A DNA stretch of 64,000 nt from assembly GCF_000090795.2 (NCBI RefSeq), contig NW_003546244.1, positions 157,639-221,638 of the forward strand, written 5' to 3'. Positions 1 to 12,186 of this stretch are shown here, one piece after another. The stretch's first letter is position 1; every line of letters begins with the position of its first letter. The notes under the pieces were generated by a model, which ran no database searches, was not told the DNA's origin, and worked only from the letters and a program-made list of their open reading frames with translations. A program made the position numbers and the translations under genes. This stretch comes from Amphimedon queenslandica. Its lineage: Eukaryota > Porifera > Demospongiae > Haplosclerida > Niphatidae.

Positions 1-212
1 GAGTAAAGTCAGACAGTCCTTTAAATTTTGACAAAGAACATCAACAGCATCTGCACTTAGCCTATTACAAATGAAAGACGCATAATTATTATGCATAATA
101 TACATCATTCATTGCATACCTATTGTAATCTAGTGTTAAATGCACAAGTTGACTTTTTACAAATGATCTATTAAGCAAATTAAGCAGCTGGTATCATGAT
201 ATCAATGTGTAC

Positions 213-922
213 CTTGATAATCTTTTAATGCCCCAAGTAGTAGGATAATTCCCAGTTAAATCCAACACTCTAATTTGAGTGCCAACAGGGCTGGCCATAA
301 ACAGTGCCTATAAAAGGAAAGTGGCCCAATTTACAGCATTAGAATAATGGAACAAGTGCTAGAGATGATAAAGAACTAACCAAAGACACTAAATCCTCTT
401 CAGCAAGTGGCATGTACCACAAATGCAAGCATCGAATGTAATGATACTTCACTTCACCAAAACAGCGAAGTAATGGCTTTAACTTGATTTTAGGTGACAT
501 TGTACTAGCTACAGCTGGCACTGCTGGAGCCACTTCAGGAGCAGTTGCTGGTCCAGTCACACTTGGGCTGCTTCTCTTTTTAGCAACGACACCTTTAGAG
601 CTAGAGCTAGGAGCAACTGTCATTCTCTGAGATGCAAGTGGGTCAAGAATAGCCTGTTACAGGTGTATTACTACACTTTAAAACTATGAGAGTAATGTAT
701 AATTATTACTTTAGATAAAGGTTTCTCCTCTTCTATGCATTCCTTGAGACTGCTGACTAGGTAAGTTCCAGTTGAGCTTTCTTCTTTTGCACATGTTGAA
801 GTGTATAGTTTAAGTAGGTCTTTTGTCTTCTTGATCATTTCTAGTCTCTCTTCATCATTCTGGCCTTTCTTCTTCCCTTTCTTTCCGCCTTTCTTCTTTC
901 CTCCTTTCTTCTTCTTGGGCAT
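213..922 (-). CDS. Leucine-rich-repeat protein, 5' part (runs off left edge)
   Basis: Three exons read on the minus strand: about 922-710, 653-381 and 307-213, with GT-AG borders and consistent phase; the gene continues beyond the window. I chose the Met at 922 because the protein then opens with a very basic MPKKKKGGKKKGGKKGKKKG tract, as in several axonemal or cytosolic LRR proteins; an upstream in-frame Met at 1045 lies in the promoter repeat zone and is less likely. The second exon has a low-complexity Ser/Ala/Pro stretch followed by YHYIRCLHLWYMPLAEEDL, and the third contains IRVLDLTGN, a typical LRR strand motif. Function is not determinable from this fragment. It is divergent from VPS13B. 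Confidence 0.6.
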
Positions 923-1081
923 GTCAGTCTTGTCTTGCTGTTTGACGATGTTGTTATGGTGAGCAGCTCCACCCAAACTACGTGGGCGCGCGGCGAGCAC
1001 TAAGAGGGTGTGGTCACAATAAATAAAAAATGGTGGATCGAGCAAAACCCGCGCGCCCGCGCATTTTTATGTGGTTGCCAA

Positions 1082-1256
1082 GCTATTGTCGCTAAGTTAC
1101 TGTTGCTAAGTTACTGTTGCCAGGTTATTGTTGCCAGGTTATTGTTGCTAAGTTACTGTCGCCAGGTTACTGTTGCTAAGTTACTGTTGCTAAGTTACTG
1201 TTGCTAGGTTACAGTTGCTAAGTTACTGTTGCTAGGTGACAGTTGCTATGGTTACA
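1082..1256 (+). repeat. 14-bp GTTGCTAAGTTACT minisatellite, left block
   Basis: About a dozen degenerate head-to-tail copies of GTTGCTAAGTTACT / GTTGCCAGGTTAC. It lies between the divergent LRR and VPS13B genes. The same unit in the same orientation reappears at 2787-2996, on the other side of an AT-rich satellite. Confidence 0.85.
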
Positions 1257-1261
1257 ATTTC

Positions 1262-2786
1262 TGCTTCGCCCACACAATAAATTTTTAATTATTTTTTACT
1301 AATTTTTATTTATTTTTTAGAATAAAAATCAAGTTGTTTATTGATTTTTAAAATAATTTTATTATCCTTTCATAACAATAATTTTTTATTATTTTTTGTT
1401 GTTTATTATTTTATTTTATATTTTTTTGTTTTGATTAATTTATTTTAATTTAATTTATTTTTATTGATAATTTTATTATTATTATTATTATTATTATTTA
1501 TTTTAATTTTTAAATTTAATTTTATTTATTTAATAAAATTATTTATTAAAATTACTAATAATTTACTAATAAATTACTAATAATTTATTAATAGATTACT
1601 AATAATTTACTAATATTTCATAAATAGATTACTGATAATTTACTAATAAAATACTAATAATTTATCAATAGATTACTAACAAATTTACTAATAAATTACT
1701 AATATAGATTACTGATAATTTACTAATAAATTACTAATAAATTATTAATAAATTACTAATAATTTACTGATAAATTACTAATATTTCAAAAATAGATTAC
1801 TGATAATTTACTAATAAATTACTAATAATTTATTAATAAATTACTAATAATTTACTGATAAATTACTAATATTTCAAAAATAGATTACTGATAATTTACT
1901 AATAAATTACTAATAATTTATTAATAAATTACTAATAATTTACTAATAAATTACTAATATTTCATAAATAGATTACTAATAATTTACTAATAATTTACTA
2001 ATAAATTACTAATATTTCATAAATAGATTACTGATAATTTACTAATAAATTACTAATAAATTATTAATAGATTACTAATAATTTACTAATATTTTATAAA
2101 TAGATTACTGATAATTTACTAATAAATTACTAATAAATTATTAATAGATTACTAATAATTTACTGATAAATTACTAATATTTCAAAAATAGATTACTGAT
2201 AGTTTACTAATAAATTACTAATATTTCAAAAATAGATTACTGATAATTTACTAATAAATTACTAATAATTTATTAATAGATTACTAATAATTTATTAATA
2301 GATTACTAATAATTTACTAATAAATTACTAATAAATTATTAATAGATTACTAATAATTTACTAATAAATTACTAATATTTCATAAATAGATTACTGATAA
2401 TTTACTAATAAATTACTAATAATTTATTAATAGATTATTAATAAATTACTTTATTAGTAATTAGTAATCTTATTTTAATTAGTTGTTGTCATTGTTATTA
2501 TTATTGTCATTGTCATTTTAAAAATAAAAAATAAAAATAATAAAATTAATTTAAAAAAATATATTAAAATAATATTAAATTATTTTAATTTTAATAAATT
2601 TAAAATAATTAATATTGAATTATTTTAAGATTAAATTAATAAATGAAATTAATTTAAATTTTACTTAATTAAATAAAACCAATTATTATTTTCTAAATAT
2701 CATTTTATTAATTATTTTAATTATATAAAAACTAATTTTAAAAATTAAATTTATTTAAAAAATAAAATAATAATTTTTTATGCAAC
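1262..2786. repeat. AT-rich satellite with 11-bp subrepeat and 44-bp higher-order unit
   Basis: The stretch is almost pure A+T. From about 1540 to 2460 it is built from 11-bp words such as TAATTTACTAA, TAAATTACTAA, TATTTCATAAA and TAGATTACTGA, which often combine into a 44-bp unit. The flanks (1262-1540 and 2460-2786) are simple AT-rich sequence. No gene is visible here. Confidence 0.85.
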
Positions 2787-2996
2787 CTAGCAACTGTTGC
2801 TAAGTTACTGTAACTTAGCAACCGTTGCCAAGTTATAGTTGCTAGGTTACTGTTGCCAGGTTACAGTTGCTACGATACGGTTGCTTAGTTACAGTTGCTA
2901 GGTTACTGTTGCCAGGTTACAGTTGCTAGGTTGCTGTTGCCAGGTTGCTGTTGCCAGGTTACAGTTGCTACGATACGGTTGCCTAGTTACAGTTCC
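2787..2996 (+). repeat. 14-bp minisatellite, right block
   Basis: Degenerate copies of GTTGCTAGGTTACT / GTTGCCAGGTTACA in the same orientation as the left block. The junction with the AT satellite (about 2783-2830) also carries inverted copies such as GCAACCTAGCAAC and GTAACTTAGCAACC, giving local palindromes. It ends about 75 bp before the VPS13B start codon. Confidence 0.8.
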
Positions 2997-3069
2997 GATC
3001 TGCCCCGCCCAATTATACTAGTGGCCTCTCCCCCAGCCCGCGAAATAAAACCCGCCACGAGGAAGGAGC

Positions 3070-6000
3070 ATGTTGGAAGGCTACATCACTCCTTTGCTTA
3101 CCTCTTACCTCAACAAATATATCAAGAATATCAAGCCCTCAGACCTCAAGCTCTCATTTTGGGGAGGAGATGCCGTCCTGACCAACCTCCAGCTTAAATT
3201 GGACGCCATTGAAGACTCCCTCCGCTCCCTCGGTCTTCCCTTTGAACTAAAGAGCGGCTCAGTCAAACAACTAACACTACACATTCCATGGACCGCCATA
3301 GGCTCTGAGCCAATAATAGCTTCTTTTGATTCCGTGGAATGCACTATTAAACTGCACAATTTCTATCAAACCCGCTCCCTTTCTTCTCCAAAGGCATTCA
3401 AAGAAAAGGCCACGCCTACCGAGACCACGCCCTCTCAACCTTTACCTGATCCCCAGCAGCAGGCTGGGACGGCACCAGGCTACATAAGTGGACTATTGAA
3501 TCGTATAACTAATAACGTTAGACTAAGAGTCACTAATTGTTTATTGAAAATCATCGAAGAACATTGCGACCTTCAGTTCTCTATCTCCATAAAAGAGGCG
3601 GAGTTTATGACTGCTAATTCGTCATGGCAACATGAATTCATCTACACTGATCATCTTGCGAGCACTAGTGATGAATACTCGCTTCACAGGGTCTGCCTGG
3701 TTACCGGGGCAACCGTCTGTCTTGATGTGATTGGTGGGTGTGGTCAAGTTGAGGAATATGACGAGCCTTTTCTTGATGGATGTGCTTTTGAGTGTCGGTG
3801 GAAGATTGGTTATCGTGAGAAAGCCGTCACTGAGAACAGGTTTGAGATACTCTCAAAGGATCTTGAATTCTCTGTCTCTGAAAACCAATTTGTTTTATTC
3901 ATTCATTTTCTTGACTGGTTGATGGGTCTCTATTACTCCATGAAGAAGCTAAGAGGAAGGGACGATGATGCGAGTTTTGAAAAACAAAAGGAGGAGACAG
4001 AGAGAAAAGAAGAGGATAGTGATCCTGCACTAGAGAAGGAGAGTAGTGTTGAAGACAAAGAGAAAAGAGAAGGTCCTTCATTAGAAGAGAGCACTGAAGC
4101 TGGCTGGGGCTCTTGGCTAATGTCCTTTGTTGCTCCTGATGAAGGTGGGAAGGATGATGTACAGGCCACACCTCTCACTCCACCCTCTCTCTCGCTGGGT
4201 TTTTATGCAAAGTCTATAAAGATTGACTTTAGAGTCTCAACTTTTAAGAAGCAACGCCCATCAGTGTTTCTATCCCAGATGAGGAAGGGATCCTGGTTTC
4301 GAGTTATGAGTCTGAGGTTTTCTGGATGCATGTCTCGTGTCGATCGGATTCCATCCTTGAAACACTTGGGGGCTAGTGTTGGCATAATGTCTGTCAATGG
4401 ATGGATGGGGGGAGAAGGTGTGGAAGGCTGTACTTGCGGATTGGTGGCCATGGCAGGGAAAAAGCACAAGAAGATTAGAGGAAATGAAGAAAAAATGGTA
4501 ATTTAACTTGATTCTAAGTTTGTCCCTTTCTAACTGATCATTTCTGTAAATTTCCTTCTCTTTTCTGTAGGTTCATGTTTATTCATTGGGTAGTCCTTCA
4601 CCAATTGATGTCCAACCACTTTTGAATTATTCACTTTTTGATGAATCCCTTCACCCTTCTCCTCCCCCTCCTCGTCATTGGTTGGAGTATAAACCAGAGT
4701 ACCAAGGGCTGTGGTTCACGTACGATTATTATGATTCTGCTCCTCCTGAAAGAGAAACTGAGACTTGTCAGGAGACCCTCAAACTAGGAAAACATTCCTT
4801 GATACTCTCACTTGACGTCATGCACAGGTTGGATTTCTTTATCAATAAGTTTAGAGTTTCACTTGAGGCCACACCATTAGTATCTCAAGGTAATATTAAG
4901 AAATGCAGTACTTGTATTTTTTTTGTGTGTGTACTATTTTCTCCTATGTGTGTACTAACTTTTTATTATCATGATTTCATCAAAGTGATACCATTGTTAA
5001 TCCTCTTATTATTTGTTTTTTTATAGGTTTAATTGTATTAGGTGATCCTGTTGCCAAGACAATGTTAAGTATAACGTCAGATACAACATTGATTCATCTT
5101 CCTCTGAAGTGCCACATCTCATCAAGCGATTCAAAACCCACCACCTCTCTCATTATAAACAGAGTCGATGCTGAGGTTACCATGGCAATGTACAGTGGTA
5201 ATGCGACACCCACTGACCCTCAGACATTGCACTTGGATTGTACTATAGAGGAAGTGACATTTAGTAGTGTTGAGTGTAGCAATGATAGCATCAGTCACAT
5301 TACTACTGGTGTATTAGTGACTGATCGATCCATTCTATGTCCTCAGTTATTATTAAGTGTACATAATAAGACTGATGGATCCTTACAATCTAGTTATTAT
5401 CATTTCAAAGCTCCTGAATTAAAAACTAACCTCACATTCGGTAATCTTAGTCTCTTTTTTACAATAGCTGCTTCATGGCTGTCATCAACAGCCTCTCTTC
5501 ATCCTCCTCTTCCAGCTCCTAGTGAGAGGCATACAACTGATAGATTGATATTATTACTGAGGGGTATCACTGGAGAGTATTCAAAATCTGTTTCAGAAGG
5601 AACCCTGGTCTCTTGTTGTTTGGGAGAAGTTCTTGTTCATTTTATAAGTTCATCAGTGTCATCCGCAGTTCCAGTCATTCAGTCTCCTGCTCCTATTAGC
5701 TCTTGTATAAAATCACTAGCTGATAATGCTCTTCATAATGTTGGTTCTAATGTGTCGTCTTCTCTGGATGGGAGGGTATTTGAAGTCTGTCTTGTTTGGC
5801 CTAGAGAAGGTATGATTTTGGGTTCCTTTTAAATAAGCATTTCAGCAACCTTCTTTTAACATTGTTAAGTTGTTACCTGATACAAGATCAATGTTTATGG
5901 CAGTCATGCATACACATATTATGCAATGTATAGTTTTCTAAGTGTCACAGTTAAATCTTTTGTATTTCAATAGAAGGTGTTCCTTTACTTGGACTTAAAG

Positions 6001-9000
6001 TAGGAGGCATTGCTATGTACCTACCTCATAACTTGCTAGCACAATTTGAAGAATATGCTAAACAGCTCTTGGAGATTTGGTGTATATTTAAAGATGATCA
6101 AGAAGAAAATAAAGCCATTCCTGCATTTACCCGTAAGTCAGGGGAAACTGGGACACACATGTTTACATGTACCTCTTTTATAATTCATGTACATGTAGTA
6201 TTGTGAAGAGAGTATTCTCCTTTTTTTCATTTGTCAATAATCATTAATTTTTGTTGATAAGTACTACTATGAAGTATGAAGGCTATAAGTTTTTGCTTTA
6301 TATTTCTTGGCTTACTGCAGTGTTTGTCCATGTGGTTCTCTTTAGTGGGTTGCATTGTGTAAACAGCTGTATTAGCCAATTCAAGATGGAGGGAGAGAAT
6401 TGCAGTGATGGTGATGGGGTAGATCAGAGGCGTATTTAGGGGGGGGCTGAGGGGGCTTGAGCACCCCCCTCAGGGCTGGGCTCAGAAAAAATTACTGAAG
6501 TCCTGGACTCTTGCATCACTACCAAGCCTCTTAACAAAGTTATCTAGCCCCCTGATCATTATTTCAGCAGTTTCCAGTGCTTTAAGGAGCAATCAGAAGT
6601 ACCAGTAACATAGCAGTATGCTTGAAATGATCTTGGGCCCACCCGTAATTGACGAAAATGCAGGAAAAGGCCGTTTTACCGCCGTAAAAGTGGGTGTGGC
6701 CAAAATTGCGGCGCGCTTCGCGCGCCCTTAGCACCCCCTTTCCCAATTCCTAGATACGCCCCTGTAGATCTTGTCTCTGCTACTGATACTGATGATTTTA
6801 ATACTGTCATTGGCTCCTGTGGAGTTATATTGTGCACCATAGCACTCATCTTTGCCCTCTCTAGTAAATTCTATAAAGACATAGTACAGAGAGTGATACT
6901 TATCAAACTAATTGTAATGATACTGTTTTCACTGACATTGATCCTCTCCTTCTTGTCGCCTGAGTATTATAGAGATTACATCATCTACATTGTCAATGGT
7001 TCATTTCATAAGGTTCTCATTCACGTACACATCTCGTATCAAGCACGCATCAGCTTGTATTGGATTAACTGCTTTCTCATGTTCTGGCTTACCGTGACCC
7101 TCTTCTCATACATTGTCTGTCTCAAGAAGGTGAATGGTATGAGGCAGTTGAAACTCATGATTATCACTTTTATCCTAATATTTGGAATCCTTGTCTTATT
7201 TGCTGTCATTGTCAAGTTCTCAAATTTTATTTGCAAATATGGCTATATTTTCTTTTTTGTCTCTCTGTCTTTCTTTGGTGTTGTAAACCTCGTGACTTTT
7301 GTGATGACGATACTAATACTTGCGACAGTTTGTAAGAGGTCTTTTGCTAGAAGCAGTGAGGATGAAGCTCCTTTACTTGTGAAGAATAAATGGAAAAAAC
7401 TTCTCAAGGAATTGCTGCCATTTGCAGTCTATCCGATGATCAGTACATTACTTTATTTGACTTTTGTTGCATCTGTGTATTCAATTGAAGAGGACCTGTT
7501 ATTGCTCAAGTATCTTAGTATGGATTTGTCTGCTCCGCTAACTGGTACTGTGGTTTTTATACACGTCTGCGTATTGAATCAAACAAAGAGGAAGGAGAGA
7601 ATGAGAATAGCAAATGATGAATTTATTTTTAATGATGAAGATGTGTTCACGAGAGAAACTGTTGGTGCAACTAATGCACAAACAGCTTACACTTTCACTA
7701 GGACATCAAGCATACATGTACCGATGATACCTAATGCAAGATGATACTTAGGAATAAATATTATACTTTTACTTTTGTCTTATTTTAGCTATGCAATTAG
7801 TATGGCTTTCATATAATTAATTGATGATTATTTTACACAGTATTATACCTTATAGCACCTATTGCTCCTTACCTTGCCTGCTAAAGCACTACGTTGCAAC
7901 TATTTATTAATTAGATTTTTAAAAGTTGCATAATAATCATGCTAAAGTTGACCAAAGTCTGACTTTGGCCAAATTTCACCAAAATTGACTAGGAGAAATT
8001 TCTCCATTTTTATAATTTTTTCTAATACATATACATGTTTTTATGTTGTGTAGCAAGTTTGAGCTGATTCTGACTAAAATTAATTTTTATGAATTTCTAA
8101 AGCTGCTCAAAAATTGAGCCAAAGTCCCTGTACTATAGTACAGTGACTTTGGCCAAATTTGGCCAAATTTGACTAGAAGAGAATTTTCCAATTATTATAT
8201 TTCTTCTGATACATTCTCATGTACTTCTGTTGTGTAGAAAGTTTGAGCAGATTCCGATCCAAATTGGATTTTTTTTACAAATTTTTTGTTCCTCAAAAAT
8301 TTGGCTAACAACCAGGAAAAATTTCATTCTGTTACATATTTCATATACTATAAACTAGTCGATTTATTTATCCATAATTTATTAATATTTTTTGTTTAGC
8401 TATTGGGCACACCACTCAACCATCTCACAGCTTTCCTTCTCATCTTGATAGTCCAGTATTGTCCTCTTATCAGGAAGAAGATGAAGAAGAAGGAGAGGAA
8501 ACTGGAAAAACCAGAACTGCCCAACTCCTATCCCTCCTAGAATCTTACAAACTTGATGTAAGTATGGATCAGCATGTACTTTATATGCTATGGTTATTTG
8601 TAAATTTATTATTATTGTGTGACTTATTACCGTAGAAGTGGAATATTTTACTGCCTTTATTATTTAATTTTTAAACTTTTGCGTGTTTTTAATTTTATGA
8701 TATACCATAGATATTAGAGTAAATGAAATTACTCTAATATCTATGGATATACATGTGAGCTACTATAAATTAATATAACTGACAAAAAGTTAACTGGTTT
8801 TTAATTTTACTTTTTCTTTTATTGTAAAATTTAAGTCACCTTAAAAATTCCACTTTTATAGTATTTGTAACTTTTAAAATTTTTATTTGACAGATATCAT
8901 GTGAGCATATCCTCTTTATGTTCTCGTTTGAGCAATTGAAGACTCCTCTACCTGCCACACCTCTTTCCTGTCTCTCTGCTTCCATTAGTGACAAGGGGCA

Positions 9001-12000
9001 AAGGATGATCTTGTTTGCCTTCCCAAGACTTAAAATTGAGACATCTTATTCCTCAGCTCCCCCTCACCATCACCTACTGGGTTAGCTCATTGTTTTATTT
9101 CATGATGTACAAGATGATTTATTGGCAAGAGTGATGTGTGAATGGTTTTATTAATTTTTATATTATTATTTATTTATTTACATTTGTATTATTAATTCTT
9201 TTCTCCTCTTATCTCTCCTCCCCCCATATTACAGCTAATATTGATCAACCCAGTTTAAAGGTATCACTAACTGATGCCCTGATATCTGCTATCATTAATA
9301 CTCAAGTGACTCATGTTCTTAATCCTCTATCAGTCAATGTCTCTCTGGCACTCATTCAATCACCATCAGTTATTGGTGTAGTCTGTATTGGTATTCATGC
9401 TGATGTTAAGATCCTTCAAATTACAATTGATAAACAAAAGGTACTATAGGTGTAGCTCCATGTTAGCTTAACTGATAATACCCATGCATTATAAATAGAG
9501 TAATTTTGTATGCGTTTAATTTTGACATGTTTGTGCAATTTTAGTTACATGTAATTTATTACTGTATCTCCATTCATAACAAAAGTTAATTTTTGATGTA
9601 CTAAATTTTTCAAGTGCATGACTTACGCTCTCTTTTAATTTTTAGGTTAAACTCTTATGCCAAGTATTGAATGTACTTCAATCATTTCTTTCTCTGTATT
9701 CTCCTCCTCCTCCTCCTCCTTCCTCTAATCCTCTTGTGTCTGATGTCTCATTCAACAAACTCCCATCATCAGTAGCTTCATCGTCACACTCTCTTCCTCC
9801 TCCCCCTCCTCCTCCTTTTTCTGACGTCAGTTCAACTTCTTTGATGTCCTTATATGGCTCCAATCCTTCTCTTTGGCTACAGCTTACACTGGGTAAGCTA
9901 GTGGTAGGCATTTCTGATTCAAAAACTCCTTCTTCCACAATGTATTTGGCTGAAGCTGATGAGATTTCATTCTCATTGGATGTTCAAGAGAAGATCAGTA
10001 GTTACCAGTTGAAGCTCTCATCCCTTGAAGCTAATTCAAGCTCTTCTAGTCTTCAATACTCTTCCTCTTTTACGAAACTTTTTTCATCCTCGTCTTCTGT
10101 TGTCACGGCAACCGTTGCCAAGGAAATTGAGTCACAGCTTGGAGTCGTGAATGGAGAGTCAAACGTTTCCTTTCCTGCCTCCCCTCCCTCTCCTGCAACT
10201 CTTCCTTCTTTTCTTCTCCTTGAGATCATTTCTCCTCATAAATATGAGTCTTCTTCTTTTCCAACTAAAGTCAAACTACATGTTCAAATGTTTGAGGGAG
10301 TCCTCTGGCTTCCACTGGCAGGAGCCATTTTGGATATTTTGGAAGAACTGAATGATAATATTCATGTAAGCCACAGGTGATACATTAATGTACATAATAG
10401 ACAAACCAAAATGTGCCATTCCTTTTTGGGTCAGAGTTAAGTATATTATGTACTTAGCATATTTCTCTTGTCTATCGTGCAAGTTTAAGGACAATCTCAG
10501 TATTATGTATTTTTAATTTTGCTCTTAATTATAGGGGACTAAGGAAAAGGTAGAAACCAGTTCTAGATTGCCAATCACAGCTCACAAGCAGGGCACCAGT
10601 CTTGATAATCAATGGCCCTCGCTTGATGTGAAATTCAATAATTTCAATATATTCACTCAGTCAGAATCAACCAGTAGGTCTCTCCTGGTGCTAGCTAGTG
10701 AGGGATTGTGTGTCTCCTCTAATCTTGACTTCCCTGTCTCAAGATTGATTGTTAGTCATTCTGCTATGAGGAGACTCGAGATTGCTGTTCATGAGAAGAG
10801 GTGTCCTCCATTACCTGGTTACCAGTTGATGGTCTATTCTGCTCAACTCATTGGAATCAGACGAGAACATGATAGTGTAAAGTAATGATAAAGGATATTT
10901 TATTATTAATATTATTATTATTAATATTATTATTATATTATTATTATTATTATTATTATCATTATTATTATTATTATTGTATCTCAAAAACAGACACAAC
11001 GAATGTAATATTAGAATAGGTTAGATTATTACATATAGAGAAAGAGAAAAATTATTATTATTATTATTGATTTATTATTAATAATTTTATTTTGTTCAAT
11101 GATGCAAGAAGGTTGCATTGGCTTTTAATTGTATTATTTCCTTATTGTGTTACAAACCAGACTGTCTGAGTATTAATTAAGTATCTAGCTATGTACAGTA
11201 TATGTACTTGAGTGTTAAGTTTCTTATGTACACGTAGTAGGTATTCCTCATATTATAAAAAAACAATTTTCTTTTTATTTAATTTTTTGTCATGCAACAA
11301 TTAAATTGCTCCTTCTTTATACAGGCTTGAAAGTTGTTCGCTGTCTTATGCATCAGATATCAGAATACTCTATTCGCCATCTTTGAGGCATCACAGTAAA
11401 GGACAGTTTCTAACTGACGATAAAGTAAGATTTATCTCACCAATGTTTGTGTCACTTCTATCATTACACTCACATGTAGTCTGTTGTTGCTACCGGGCAC
11501 TTGTTGGAGCTACATTTTGACAGTAAAGTGTTCTTGTTTTGTGGAAAAGATCAGGTAAAGCTATTAATTAATATACATGCATGTATGTACACATGTATGT
11601 ACACTATAATAAATTATCGGAAATACTTGCATCATTGTTTACTTATGTAGTAATTTTTATTTCTATTTAGGTTGACTGCTTGCTTGATGTTTGCAATGGG
11701 ATAACATGTTTGATCCAAAACAGGTTTAATAAACATGCTCAGCCGGCAGCGGAGCCAGTCAAACAAGAAAAAGAAACCTGTTCTCAGTATCAAATATTAG
11801 TTACTGGGAAGGCCCTTAGTCTCAAATTGTTTTCTTTGAAACAGGAGATTAGGAAAGAGTTTAAAGAAGTGGAGCTCTCTCTCCTCATTTTCAACCCCAC
11901 ACTAATGGTGCAGTCTGTTGAAGGATCCCTCAGCATTGACCTCTCCGTATTCAATGTACTTGCCAGTTACCATGGCAGCGATAAAGAGGCGTGTCAGGTG

Positions 12001-12126
12001 ATAGAGACGTGTGAAGGATCAATGAATGACGAGAATGGATTGAGGAGTGGACTATTGCAGGTTAAAATTAATAAACAAATAGATAAAGGTAACTGAAAGC
12101 TCTTTTTATTATTATTATTATTGTTG

Positions 12127-12186
<60 letters not shown>

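Noticed and set aside
671-1045. Upstream Met at 1045 for the LRR gene
   Set aside because: The extra 41 residues fall in GC-rich promoter sequence next to the minisatellite. The Met at 922 gives a conventional Lys-rich start.
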